The notes under the pieces: generated by a model
The model's database searches: none
Told to the model about the DNA's origin: nothing
The model's input: the letters and a program-made list of their open reading frames with translations, nothing else
Translations under genes and position numbers: made by a program
Source of the DNA: Ochrobactrum vermis
GTDB taxonomy: Bacteria; Pseudomonadota; Alphaproteobacteria; Rhizobiales; Rhizobiaceae
Assembly: GCF_002975205.1 (NCBI RefSeq)
Contig: NZ_PCOC01000001.1
Location: 930,001-994,000 of the forward strand
DNA length: 64,000 nucleotides
Direction of reading: 5' to 3'
Shown: one piece after another, positions 9,013 through 17,787 of the stretch
How positions within the stretch are numbered: the stretch's first letter is position 1
Layout of the letters: every line of letters starts with the position of its first letter

Positions 9013-10527
9013 ATGTCCGATCTCGATCCACGGCTGTCCGATAAAAGCGTCTTTCCCGATCCGGTTTATAATGAAACCGTGCTTCGTCCGCTTTTTGATG
9101 GCGCCAAGACCCATCACGTCGATGGTTTCCGCCGCATCGACCGCGCCCATCTTGTCATGTTGACCGAAACCGGCATTCTCGACCGCGCGCAGGCCGCAGC
9201 CATTGCGGGTGCGCTGGAAGCCATCGACAAGGAAATCGATCCTTCGAAACTCACCTATACAGGGGAGGTGGAGGACTTCTTCTTCCTCATCGAGAAAGAG
9301 CTGAAAGCACGCATTGGTGCCGACACTGCCGGTCGCCTTCACACGGCGCGCTCACGCAATGATATTGACCACACACTGTTCAAGCTTGGCCTCAAGGATC
9401 GCATCGATACGCTGATGACGCAGGCCCGAAATGTGCTTGATGCGATGATAGCGGCTGCCGAGCGTGAAAAGGAGACGCTGATCGTCGCCTATACGCATGG
9501 CCAGCCTGCGCAGCCATCGACCTTCGGTCACTATCTTTCGGCGGCAATCGAGGTTCTCATCCGGGATATGGAACGGATGGAAGCCGCGCGTGCCATCGTC
9601 AACCTGTCACCCATGGGGGCGGCGGCCATCACCACCTCAGGCTTCCCGATCGATCGCGCACGTGTCGCCAGCCTGTTGGGCTTCGCTGCCCCCTTGCCGA
9701 ATTCCTATAGCTGCATTGCAGCGGTGGACTATATCACCTCGACCTATTCAGCTCTGGAGCTGATGTTCGTGCATCTGGGACGTTTCATTCAGGACTTCCA
9801 GTTCTGGACCAGTTTCGAGGTCGGCCAGATTTACGTGCCGAATGCCTTCGTGCAGATTTCATCGATCATGCCGCAGAAGCGCAATCCGGTTCCGATCGAA
9901 CATATGCGCCATCTGGCAAGCCAGACCATGGGCCGCGCCCGCACCGTTCTGGACGTCATGCACAACACGCCTTTCACCGACATGAATGACAGTGAGGGCG
10001 AAACGCAACAGATGGGTTACGAGGCATTCACCTCTGCCGGTCGCGTGCTCGATCTTCTGGCGGCATTCATCGGCGCGATCCGTATCGATCCGGCCCGTGT
10101 GGCAGAAAATATCCGCCGCTCCTGCATCACGATCACCGAACTGGCGGATTCGCTGGTGCGCATCGAAGGCCTTTCGTTCCGGCAGGCGCATGAAATCGCG
10201 GCCAGGGTTGCGCGCGCTGTCGTCGCCATGGGCGGCGGTCTGGAGAAGGACGGTTTTGAACCTTTCCTTGACGCTTTCCGCGAGTCCGCCGGGCGCGAAC
10301 CATCCTTCGGGCGCGAGAAGTTCGAGGAACTGGTCTCGCCGCAACATTTCGTGGCTGTGCGTGACCGTCTCGGCGGTCCGGCGCCGACCGCGATGAATGC
10401 AGCGCTCGCGCGACATAAGGCGGAAGCCGATCACTTCAAGGCAGCAGCCTTCGACCATGCGGCTGCCGAAGCAAAGGCTGCCCGTGAACTCAATGAAAAA
10501 TTCAGTGCACTTGTGGAGGCACGCTGA
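9013..10527 (+). CDS. Argininosuccinate-lyase-like protein of the fumarase/aspartase superfamily
   Basis: A 504-residue cytoplasmic lyase. Superfamily signatures are present: LHTARSRND at 109-117, THGQPAQP at 161-168 (the catalytic-His region of ArgH), and the flexible active-site loop SSIMPQKRNP at 283-292 with the nucleophile-activating Ser. ArgH splits argininosuccinate into arginine and fumarate. This copy sits inside a sugar transporter operon between permease and ATPase genes, not with arginine genes, and the region around 84-100 (VEDFFFLIEKEL) differs from the usual D.H..IE pattern. I infer an N-succinyl-type C-N lyase acting on the imported compound. It shares a stop/start overlap with the ATPase gene. 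Confidence 0.85.
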   Translation: MSDLDPRLSDKSVFPDPVYNETVLRPLFDGAKTHHVDGFRRIDRAHLVMLTETGILDRAQAAAIAGALEAIDKEIDPSKLTYTGEVEDFFFLIEKELKARIGADTAGRLHTARSRNDIDHTLFKLGLKDRIDTLMTQARNVLDAMIAAAEREKETLIVAYTHGQPAQPSTFGHYLSAAIEVLIRDMERMEAARAIVNLSPMGAAAITTSGFPIDRARVASLLGFAAPLPNSYSCIAAVDYITSTYSALELMFVHLGRFIQDFQFWTSFEVGQIYVPNAFVQISSIMPQKRNPVPIEHMRHLASQTMGRARTVLDVMHNTPFTDMNDSEGETQQMGYEAFTSAGRVLDLLAAFIGAIRIDPARVAENIRRSCITITELADSLVRIEGLSFRQAHEIAARVARAVVAMGGGLEKDGFEPFLDAFRESAGREPSFGREKFEELVSPQHFVAVRDRLGGPAPTAMNAALARHKAEADHFKAAAFDHAAAEAKAARELNEKFSALVEAR

Positions 10528-11561
10528 TGGCAACCATCGAACTTGAAAAGCTGGTCAAGCGTTATGGCAAGGTCGAGGCGGTCCGGGCGATCGATCTCCA
10601 GATCAAGGATGGCGAATTCGTCGTTTTTGTTGGTCCTTCGGGATGCGGTAAATCGACGACCTTGCGCATGATCGCAGGACTTGAGGACATTTCCGGCGGT
10701 CACATGAAGATCGGTGGCGACGTCGTCAATGAACGCGATCCGAAGCAGCGTAACATTGCCATGGTGTTCCAGAATTACGCCATCTATCCGCATATGACGG
10801 TGCGCCAGAACATTGGTTTTGGGCTTTACACGTCGAAACTGTCCAAGGCCGACAAGGCCAAGCGCATTGAGGAAACCGGCAAGGCGCTCGGGCTGGAACC
10901 CTATCTCGACCGTCGCCCGGCGGCATTGTCCGGTGGCCAGCGCCAGCGTGTCGCCATCGGTCGCGCCATGGTGCGCAATCCGTCAGCCTTCCTTTTCGAT
11001 GAGCCGCTATCGAACCTCGACGCCCAGCTTCGCGCGCAGATGCGTATCGAAATCAAGCGCTTGCATCAGCGTCTCAAGACGACAACCGTTTACGTAACGC
11101 ATGACCAGGTTGAAGCCATGACCATGGCCGACCGCATCGTCGTCATGCGCGATGGTCGCATTCTGCAGACCGGCACGCCGACCGAGCTTTATGAAAATCC
11201 GACCGACGTGTTCACGGCCCGCTTCATCGGTAGCCCGTCGATGAACCTGATCGCGGGGCGCCGCAATGGATCGGGCGTGGAACTTGTGCCCGACGGCGAC
11301 ATTCTGGTCGGCGTTCGCCCGCACGACCTGAAAGTCGAGGAAGGCACACCCGGCAGCTTGTCGCTTTCTGGTACGGTGACGGCGGTGGAGCCACTCGGTG
11401 CGGAGACGCTGGTCCATCTGGACGTCAACGGCGTTTCGGTGATTGGCACAGCGCCGGGCAAGGTCATTCCCGCAACGGGCGGCACGCTTTCCGTGTCAGC
11501 ACCCGCCGGAAGCCTGTATCTCTTCGATGCCGAGACCGAGAAAAGTCTGGGCCGCCTATGA
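10527..11561 (+). CDS. Sugar ABC transporter ATP-binding protein (MalK/UgpC type)
   Basis: A 344-residue ATPase with Walker A GPSGCGKST (36-44), ABC signature [14 protein letters not shown], Walker B AFLFDEPLSNLD and H-loop YVTHDQVEA. The C-terminal 110 residues form the OB-type regulatory domain of the MalK group (ILVGVRPHDLKVEE, then V..VEPLGAETLVHL). It powers the transporter encoded upstream. Its ATG overlaps the lyase stop codon and its last codons overlap the kinase start. Confidence 0.95.
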   Translation: MATIELEKLVKRYGKVEAVRAIDLQIKDGEFVVFVGPSGCGKSTTLRMIAGLEDISGGHMKIGGDVVNERDPKQRNIAMVFQNYAIYPHMTVRQNIGFGLYTSKLSKADKAKRIEETGKALGLEPYLDRRPAALSGGQRQRVAIGRAMVRNPSAFLFDEPLSNLDAQLRAQMRIEIKRLHQRLKTTTVYVTHDQVEAMTMADRIVVMRDGRILQTGTPTELYENPTDVFTARFIGSPSMNLIAGRRNGSGVELVPDGDILVGVRPHDLKVEEGTPGSLSLSGTVTAVEPLGAETLVHLDVNGVSVIGTAPGKVIPATGGTLSVSAPAGSLYLFDAETEKSLGRL

Positions 11562-12469
11562 TACCGCAACAATTCAGGCGTCCGGCTGTCCTGAGTATCG
11601 GGCGGATTTACTGCGATCTCATCTTCACCGGGCTGCAATCACTGCCGCAGCCTGGACGTGAGGTCTTTGCCGAAAACATGAAGATGGCGGCAGGCGGCGG
11701 GGCCTTTATTTCCGCTGCGCATCTGGCTCATGCGGGAAGGGCGGTGGCGCTGGTCGCACGTCTCGGCTTTGATGGCCTGTCACGCGGGCTTGAGCCTGAC
11801 CTGAAGATCGACGGTGTTGATCTGCGCTTTCTGGAGCGGGCCGACGATGCTGGGCCACAGGTGACAGTGGCAAGCGTGATCGGCAATGACCGCGCATTCC
11901 TGTCGCGCCGCGCCGGTTCGGCGCTTCCTTCGACGCTGGAAGCCGCGTTGCAATGGAAGGATGCAGGGCATCTGCATATTGCTGAATTCGCCACGCTGCA
12001 CGAAATCCCTGATCTCGTGCAGCAGGCAAAGGCGGCGGGTCTTTCCGTCTCGCTCGACCCGAGCTGGGATGAAACGCTGATCTACGACCCTGGTCTGCTC
12101 GCCGTCTGTGAGGGCGTCGATATATTCCTTCCTAACCGTGAGGAAGCTCAGGCCATCACCGGCCATGAGGATCCGGCCAAGGCACTCGACACGCTTGCCG
12201 GGCACTTTCCAGTGGTGGCTCTCAAGGGCGGCGGAGAAGGGGCGTGGCTGCGCACTGCCGAAGCGGATCTTTACATGGCGGCCAAGGACGTACCGGTCAT
12301 CGATACGACGGGAGCGGGCGATGCTTTCAACGCTGGCTTCATCGATGCCTGGCTGGAAGGTCACGACGCGCACCGGGCACTTGCGGCCGGTATCGAATAT
12401 GGAGGCCTCGCCGTACAGGCGGCAGGCGGCGCATCCATCCTGCGTTCGCCCGAACGATTGGCCGGATAA
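11558..12469 (+). CDS. PfkB-family carbohydrate kinase
   Basis: A 303-residue ribokinase/PfkB-type sugar kinase. The C-terminal signature DTTGAGDAF is at 249-257, with catalytic Asp255, and the N-terminal GGG motif (AAGGGAF at 44-50) lines the sugar site. It presumably phosphorylates the sugar released by the operon's other enzymes. It is last in the operon and overlaps the ATPase gene by 4 bases; a GC-rich hairpin follows. The substrate cannot be read from sequence. Confidence 0.92.
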   Translation: MIPQQFRRPAVLSIGRIYCDLIFTGLQSLPQPGREVFAENMKMAAGGGAFISAAHLAHAGRAVALVARLGFDGLSRGLEPDLKIDGVDLRFLERADDAGPQVTVASVIGNDRAFLSRRAGSALPSTLEAALQWKDAGHLHIAEFATLHEIPDLVQQAKAAGLSVSLDPSWDETLIYDPGLLAVCEGVDIFLPNREEAQAITGHEDPAKALDTLAGHFPVVALKGGGEGAWLRTAEADLYMAAKDVPVIDTTGAGDAFNAGFIDAWLEGHDAHRALAAGIEYGGLAVQAAGGASILRSPERLAG

Positions 12470-12476
12470 GGATTAT

Positions 12477-12496
12477 GGGGCGGCGTTCGCCGCCCC
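12477..12496 (+). terminator. GC-rich hairpin after the kinase gene
   Basis: GGGGCGGC, loop GTTC, GCCGCCCC forms a perfect 8-bp stem just after the stop. Only a loose T-rich stretch follows (12505-12520), so intrinsic termination is plausible but not certain. Confidence 0.6.
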
Positions 12497-12499
12497 TCC

Positions 12500-12942
12500 A
12501 CGAGTTTGTTGTGTTTTTGCAATATGTTGTGCGGAAATTGCCTGCTTGGTTTTACCGGTTGTTCCGACAGGAATACGCCGAAGCTCATGTTTTGACTGGA
12601 TAAAACATGAGTATCAATAGCATGATTATAAGCAGCGCTTAGAATCCTTCTAAATCACTGTGATCGCGCGATGTTTTTCAGGCGGTTACGGCATGTTGCA
12701 GAGGCCGCGCGTTTTGCACGGGCCTGTATTGATGCGCATAACCTCTTCGGCAATTATTGACAGCTTCGCTGCTGGTTTTTGCCGATTGGGTGGGGCGTAA
12801 TCTTGTCTATCAGCTGAAGCATTGATGAGCCTGTAGAAAAACGCAAGAAAGATGCCGAATGCTGATTTTTGCACTTGCGCTTGTGGCGCGAATTGCCTAA
12901 ACGGCTCTCACAGCGACTGTCTAGGCACTTGGTGCAACAGTC
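12500..12942 (+). promoter_or_regulatory. Intergenic region with a candidate tRNA promoter
   Basis: About 440 bases without a convincing gene. Upstream of the tRNA, TTGCGC (12875-12880), a 17-base spacer and TAAACG (12898-12903) form a possible promoter with a leader of about 33 bases. The rest shows nothing I can name. Confidence 0.35.
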
Positions 12943-13018
<76 letters not shown>

Positions 13019-13568
13019 TTTATCCCCTTGAAATTGCTTGTAGATTTTAAATGGATAGTTTGCGCGTTTGTTTGTATTTTTCGGCTAGCAACAGTGTTGC
13101 CGTAGCTAGGGCAAACCTATTGCGCGATGGCGCGAGCTTTCTTCCTCAAAACTGCCTAAAGTTCCTGCGGCATCATTCAATTAAATTGGGAATGATATCG
13201 GATATGCGCTCGAATTCTGAGATATGACTTCCTGGAAAATCCCGGTTCGCCCTTAGTTGCCACGAATCAAATGATGAAGCGCCTCGGAGAACCGACGCTA
13301 CGTTCAGGTGAGGAGGATCTAGATGAGAAACGCCAAGCTGGGTTTCGAGCGCTGAGAGGACCCGAGACCCGGCGATTGACGAACAGCACAGCGAAGAGTT
13401 CGTGATTTTCACTCGAAGCGAAGCAGAGGTGCGGGGAGGGGCGGTGATGAATAGACAGCTTTTGTTTTTCACAGACCACATGTCGACGTCGATCTGGACA
13501 CTCGTCAACAATTTGGCCGCCAATTGAACGCCGCCAGCATATTGGCGCTAGCTTGAAAAGCGTCCAAA
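13019..13568. other. Intergenic region without a recognisable gene
   Basis: 550 bases between the tRNA and the duplicated palindrome at 13581. Short open frames exist on both strands (for example minus 13173-13523) but lack a plausible ribosome site or familiar motifs. I see no duplicate of the tRNA 3' end that would mark an integrated element. Confidence 0.4.
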
Positions 13569-13636
13569 CATGAAAACAGACATATGGAAAAATGTGATTT
13601 TTGCCATATGTGATACTTTCTCGACCAATCTTATTC
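13569..13636. repeat. Duplicated palindromic element, left copy
   Basis: It contains a 30-base inverted repeat with outer arms CATATGG (13581-13587) and CCATATG (13604-13610). A second copy lies at 25947-26014 with the palindrome in the same register (12 bases from the left edge) and diverged but alignable flanks. The two copies bracket the SorC/CUT2/dehydrogenase cluster. Operator, promoter or boundary repeat are all possible. Confidence 0.55.
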
Positions 13637-13810
13637 CATTACCTCCATTGAAAATATTTAGAGATATTATCATGGGTAAGGTGTCCCGGCTCAAAGTCGT
13701 GAAGGTTGTCTTTTTTTGAACCGCAATGATCTGCTCTTATGTAAAGCTCTGCTTCTTCATTCGACCATCCTTTAACTAGCCGGGATCTAATCCAATCTGG
13801 GGAAAAATAC

Positions 13811-14803
13811 TTATGGCAGGTCAGTTTTGGAGCTGTCTAGCTTCAGTAGCGCTTCGGCTGCATCACCATCTATGATGAGGCCATTGACTATACCGCTCTT
13901 CAAAAGAGCTCTGGCAGCGATAGCCTTTTCCTGGCCCGCGATGAGCAGGACGACCTGAACCTTCTGCAATTCGGCAAATCCGAGAGCGATAGTGCGTTGG
14001 TTCATTTCATGGTCGACCTGACGGCCCTCTTTATCAAAGAAAATGCCGTTGGTGTCACCAATTGCGCCTGCGGCCCGGAGGCTTTCAAGCTCCGGTTTGC
14101 TCAACATATTTTGGCGGCGCAACAATGAATCTTCTGTCAACTCGCCAGCACTGATGAAACAGACCGAAGCCGTGCGGGCAATTTCCATCGCGCGCGCTAC
14201 AGATCGTTGGGAAATCAGAACTTTTCTGTCCTCGGCAGAATCGGCAATGAACGGCACGGGTAGGAAAAAGCCCTGTCCGCCAGTGCGGCGTGCCAACATA
14301 TGCACAACTTCGAATGGGTTATAGGCAGAGTTGGCGGTCAGCGATCCCATGACGGAAATGAAGCGCGCTTGCGGCGCTCGCACACCGGCAAGTTGCAACG
14401 TCATCTGCTCTATGGTGCGTCCCCAGCCGGTGCCAATGGTCGCTTCCTGATTGTCGGCAAGAAAATTCTTTAGGTAAGTTGCAGCAGCGACGCCAACTGC
14501 GCGAAACGAAACTTGCTTACGGATTTCAGACGCAGTGTCGTCTGTATCGAAGTCAAATGGTGGCGTTGAAACGCAGAATTCCAGTCCATAGCGACGCATA
14601 AGTTTGTTTTCGAGCGGCAGCGTGCCAGCATTCTGATGGTCGATGGAGATGCTGACAAGACCACTTTCGCGGGCTTCTCCGAGAATTTTATTCACGCGCG
14701 CCCGGGTCAGGCCCAGTCGCGCAGCAGTCGCCTCCTGGTTGAATCCACCGATGTAATATAACCACGCGACACGCACCATAAGGCTGTCTTCAGATTCGTT
14801 CAT
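13811..14803 (-). CDS. SorC-family sugar-responsive transcriptional regulator
   Basis: A 330-residue protein. The N-terminal helix-turn-helix at about 8-50 (MVRVAWLYYIGGFNQEATAARLGLTR) is the SorC/DeoR-like type, followed by the sugar-phosphate-binding domain (IGTGWGRTIEQM, then VMGSLTANSAYNPFEVV). Family members such as EryD or SorC bind a phosphorylated sugar or polyol and control the adjacent catabolic operon. It is divergent from the CUT2 transporter operon, and a perfect 9-bp inverted repeat lies just upstream of its start, a likely operator. Confidence 0.92.
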   Translation of the reverse strand: MNESEDSLMVRVAWLYYIGGFNQEATAARLGLTRARVNKILGEARESGLVSISIDHQNAGTLPLENKLMRRYGLEFCVSTPPFDFDTDDTASEIRKQVSFRAVGVAAATYLKNFLADNQEATIGTGWGRTIEQMTLQLAGVRAPQARFISVMGSLTANSAYNPFEVVHMLARRTGGQGFFLPVPFIADSAEDRKVLISQRSVARAMEIARTASVCFISAGELTEDSLLRRQNMLSKPELESLRAAGAIGDTNGIFFDKEGRQVDHEMNQRTIALGFAELQKVQVVLLIAGQEKAIAARALLKSGIVNGLIIDGDAAEALLKLDSSKTDLP

Positions 14804-14832
14804 CGGTCCCTCTTGTCGTTATCCTGCGCTGA

Positions 14833-14861
14833 TACAAATGTAATTTAGTTTGACATTTGTA
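14833..14861. promoter_or_regulatory. Probable SorC operator with rightward -35
   Basis: A perfect inverted repeat, TACAAATGT (14833-14841) and ACATTTGTA (14853-14861), has an 11-base spacer and lies 30 bases upstream of the SorC start. TTGACA at 14850-14855 overlaps the right arm; 17 bases on, CTTAAT (14873-14878) is a fair -10. Binding would block the promoter of the transporter operon. Confidence 0.6.
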
Positions 14862-14879
14862 AGAAGCCATTGCTTAATT

Positions 14880-15123
14880 CGAACTGTTCCGGCGGACAAG
14901 AGCGCGATTGAGCAGGTGGGTCAACCGGAATGGAGAGCCGAGGTTAAAGCACAAAAGCCGCGTCTGGTTCGTGAGGATCTGAACCAGACAGGCGTCGAAG
15001 CGACAGGCTTGGAGGAGGGCGGAAAGCCGACATCATAGAAATGTCGCCGGAAACGCCCGGAGCCGGGGTTCAACAATGTGAGGCGGGTAGTGGGCTCAAC
15101 CACGCCGCTTCGGGGAGGAATAA
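14880..15123 (+). promoter_or_regulatory. Long structured 5' leader of the CUT2 operon
   Basis: If transcription starts near 14885, the leader is about 240 bases. It can fold a 9-bp hairpin (GTCTGGTTC 14962-14970, GAACCAGAC 14981-14989), a CGACAT/ATGTCG stem near 15027-15045 and GTGG/CCAC near 15090-15102. GGGGAGGA precedes the ATG. It matches no riboswitch class I recognise. Confidence 0.4.
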
Positions 15124-16077
15124 ATGAATACGGGATTTTTCAAGAAGTCCATCGCGGCGGTCACTTTAACCATGCTTATGGGCACTGCCAGTGCATCCGC
15201 GACCAATGTAGCCTGGGTGCATTCCAACGCTGCTGCACAATCTGAACAACGCGCCAAGGCTGGATTTGACGCCTGGCTCAAGGAAACCGCCAAGGATTGG
15301 AACGTCAGCGTTCTCGATAGCGGCGGCTCGGGCGAACGCACTGCTTCGAACATTCAGGATGCCGCATCGCGCGGAGTAGATGCCATTATCGTAAGCATGT
15401 CTGATCTGCGTGCATCGCGTGCAGCGATTGACGCTGCGGTTGCTGCGAAAATTCCAGTCTTCGCCATCGATAGTGGTCAGGTTGACGGTGTGCTCGTTGA
15501 CGTTACAACCAACAACTGGGCAATGTCTGCTTCTGTGTCCCCTTACCTGCTCAATGAGATGGGTGGCAAAGGAAATATGATTTTCCTGCGCATGGCAGAG
15601 CATCATGGCACCCGCAAGCGTGGTGACGTTATGGCTGCCGTGGTGAAGGAATATCCTGAAGTGAAGGTCATCGCCGAACATAATATCGACTACACTGCTT
15701 TCTTCGAAGACACGACCAGCACGGTGCAGGATTATGCATCGCGCTTTGGAGAAGAAATCAATGCCGTGTGGGCACCTTGGGATGAACCGGCACAGGCAGC
15801 CATCAATGCACTCACCGCAGCTGGTCTGAAAAATGTGAAGGTCATTGGTATCGATGGCCACCCACAGGCAATTGAAGAAGTCTGCAAGCCGGACAGCCTG
15901 ATGATCGCGACTGTTTCGCAGCCGTTTGAAAAGATGGGCGCGCAGACCGGCGAGTGGATCGAAAGCATCGTCGTGAAGAAGGAAGATGCCGATACCGTCA
16001 TTCCTTCCAAGACGGTCTATCTTGATGCGCCGCTTGTCACGAAGCAGAACTGCAACGATTTCCTCCCGAATAAGTAG
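15124..16077 (+). CDS. Sugar ABC transporter substrate-binding protein (ribose-type, CUT2)
   Basis: A 317-residue periplasmic protein of the RbsB-like type I fold. The signal peptide is probably cleaved after ASASA at residue 26. The core matches the family: NIQDAASRGVDAIIVSMSD, IPVFAIDSGQ, then VIGIDGHPQAIEEV near the C-terminus. Ligand-binding Asp and aromatic positions are present (FAIDSG; APWDEP). The two Cys (EEVCKPD and KQNCND) may form a disulfide. The ligand is probably a polyol or deoxy sugar, judged from the FGGY kinase and SDR genes downstream. Confidence 0.92.
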   Translation: MNTGFFKKSIAAVTLTMLMGTASASATNVAWVHSNAAAQSEQRAKAGFDAWLKETAKDWNVSVLDSGGSGERTASNIQDAASRGVDAIIVSMSDLRASRAAIDAAVAAKIPVFAIDSGQVDGVLVDVTTNNWAMSASVSPYLLNEMGGKGNMIFLRMAEHHGTRKRGDVMAAVVKEYPEVKVIAEHNIDYTAFFEDTTSTVQDYASRFGEEINAVWAPWDEPAQAAINALTAAGLKNVKVIGIDGHPQAIEEVCKPDSLMIATVSQPFEKMGAQTGEWIESIVVKKEDADTVIPSKTVYLDAPLVTKQNCNDFLPNK

Positions 16078-16105
16078 GCACCCCATTGCCTACCACTGGC
16101 CGGGG

Positions 16106-16120
16106 CGTGGCCGTTCCACG
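16106..16120 (+). other. Small intercistronic hairpin
   Basis: CGTGG, loop CCGTT, CCACG lies 28 bases after the binding-protein stop and is followed by a short T run at 16129-16134. It may be a partial terminator that lowers ATPase and permease expression relative to the binding protein. Confidence 0.45.
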
Positions 16121-16139
16121 TTCCGACCTTTTTTCAGGA

Positions 16140-16249
16140 TTTAGAGCTGTCTCGGCTAAAACGGAGTCGTTGCAACCGCTCTACCTTCTTGTTTTTCCGT
16201 ATGTTTTTATCCCAAAACTGGTTCCCTATTTTGGGAGACATGCTCTAGC
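16140..16249. repeat. RIME-like Rhizobiales intergenic repeat
   Basis: About 110 bases with imperfect inverted ends (TTAGAGC at 16141, GCTCTAG at 16242) and an internal 8-bp stem, TCCCAAAA (16210-16217) with TTTTGGGA (16229-16236). The composition and ends resemble the short mosaic repeats common in Rhizobium/Brucella intergenic DNA. It lies inside the operon between the binding-protein and ATPase genes. The family name is from memory. Confidence 0.55.
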
Positions 16250-16272
16250 AATTCAATTCATGGAGTTCTCCG

Positions 16273-17787
16273 ATGGCTGTAAGCCTTTCGCAGATCGTGA
16301 TGTCTTATCCCGGTACTTTAGCGCTTGATCAGGTCAGCGCTGAATTCCGGTTCGATGAGGTTCACGGACTGATCGGAGAAAACGGCGCGGGGAAAACCAC
16401 CCTGGTCAGCATTCTCGGCGGTAGCAAAAGTCCGACATCCGGCACAATAACGATTGATGGCGCCGAGGTGAAACTCAGCAGCGCCGGCGATGCCTTGCGT
16501 AAGGGGATCGCACATGTTTCGCAGGAAGGCAGCCTCGTTCCCGGTCTGACGGGTGCGCAGAATATTCTGTTGGGCGACGAGCCACGCATGGGTCTTGGCA
16601 TCATCGATAGCCGGACGCTCCTGGCCCGCGCGAACGAGCTGTTGGGCCGCTGGTTTCCTCAAGTTTCTATCGACCTCGACCAGCAGGTCGATATGCTGCC
16701 CATGGCCGACCAGAAGATTATCGAAATTGTCCGCGCACTCCGCGGTAATGTGAGGCTACTGATCCTTGACGAGCCAACGGCCACCTTGCCTGCTCGCGAA
16801 AAAGAGAGCCTTTGGGAAATCATCAAGACCCTGCCCAAACAGGGTGTCGGCATTGTGCTGATCAGCCACTTTCTTTCTGAAATCAAGGCGCTAAGCGATC
16901 GTATTACTGTTTTGCGTGATGGTCGTCACATCGCAACGCTTCAGGCTGGAGATTCGAGCGAGGCGCAACTGATTGACCTCATGCTCCAGCGGACCGGTGG
17001 TGTGGATGCAAGCGAACAGGAAACTCAGCCTGCACGTGCATTTGGCAACGTTGTTCTGGACGTTAGCGACTGGAAAGCAGGCGGTGTAGAGGTCGAGCAT
17101 TTTGCCATTCACGCGGGTGAGATTATCGGGCTTATCGGCCTGACAGGGGCAGGACATTTCGGATTTGCACGCTCGCTTTATGCCGCAAGCGGTGTGACCG
17201 ACGGAACGTACCTGTTTCAGGGTGAGGTGCAGACGAAAATTGATGCGCGGACGATGCAGAAAAAAGGCGTGGCACTGGTGCCAGACCATCGCATGGAAAA
17301 CGCGCTTATTGGCGATTGGGACGTACGTGAAAACCTTGCAATGGTGCACCCGTCTTACGCGACTTTTGCTGGTACCGGCATATTGTTCATGCGACGCGAA
17401 GCCCGCGAGGCAGACCGGATGATGGAGCTTATGAACGTCAAGGCGCATTCGCGCAGTCAGTTTGTTAAAGATCTGAGTGGCGGTAACAAGCAGAAGGTTT
17501 CGATCGGTAAGTGGCTTTACGGAGCCGACGATCACTATCGCCTGATGATCTTCATCGAACCGACGGAAGGCGTCGATATCGGTGCTAAGCGTGAAATTCA
17601 CGCGCAGATGCGCCGTTTGGCAGAGAAGGGCGTTGCCGTTCTTGTCACCTCGTCAGACCTCATGGAAGTCGCGGATGTGGCTGACCGTGTCATCCCCTTT
17701 GTGAACGGACGTCCCGGGCCAGAAATTGGACGCGATGCGTTTTCTGAAGCGAAATTTATTGCTGCAATGGCAGGAGTTACCCAATGA
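16273..17787 (+). CDS. Sugar ABC transporter ATP-binding protein, two-domain (RbsA/XylG type)
   Basis: A 504-residue tandem ATPase. Domain 1 has Walker A GENGAGKTT near 36 and Walker B LLILDEPTATLP. Domain 2 has a degenerate Walker A (GLTGAGHFG, without the Lys), a normal signature LSGGNKQKVSIGKWL and FIEPTEGVDIG at the Walker B/D-loop. Degeneracy of one site is usual in this family. It energises the CUT2 importer with the permease encoded next, whose start overlaps this stop. Confidence 0.94.
   Translation: MAVSLSQIVMSYPGTLALDQVSAEFRFDEVHGLIGENGAGKTTLVSILGGSKSPTSGTITIDGAEVKLSSAGDALRKGIAHVSQEGSLVPGLTGAQNILLGDEPRMGLGIIDSRTLLARANELLGRWFPQVSIDLDQQVDMLPMADQKIIEIVRALRGNVRLLILDEPTATLPAREKESLWEIIKTLPKQGVGIVLISHFLSEIKALSDRITVLRDGRHIATLQAGDSSEAQLIDLMLQRTGGVDASEQETQPARAFGNVVLDVSDWKAGGVEVEHFAIHAGEIIGLIGLTGAGHFGFARSLYAASGVTDGTYLFQGEVQTKIDARTMQKKGVALVPDHRMENALIGDWDVRENLAMVHPSYATFAGTGILFMRREAREADRMMELMNVKAHSRSQFVKDLSGGNKQKVSIGKWLYGADDHYRLMIFIEPTEGVDIGAKREIHAQMRRLAEKGVAVLVTSSDLMEVADVADRVIPFVNGRPGPEIGRDAFSEAKFIAAMAGVTQ

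Noticed and set aside
8365..9342. Minus-strand open frame of 325 codons opposite the second permease and lyase start
   Set aside because: Low-complexity, charged translation without family features, fully overlapping two well-supported genes.
13173..13523. Minus-strand frame of 116 codons between the tRNA and the SorC gene
   Set aside because: It starts at TTG without a good ribosome site, and its composition (Ser/Arg-rich, no motif) does not look like a protein; left as intergenic.
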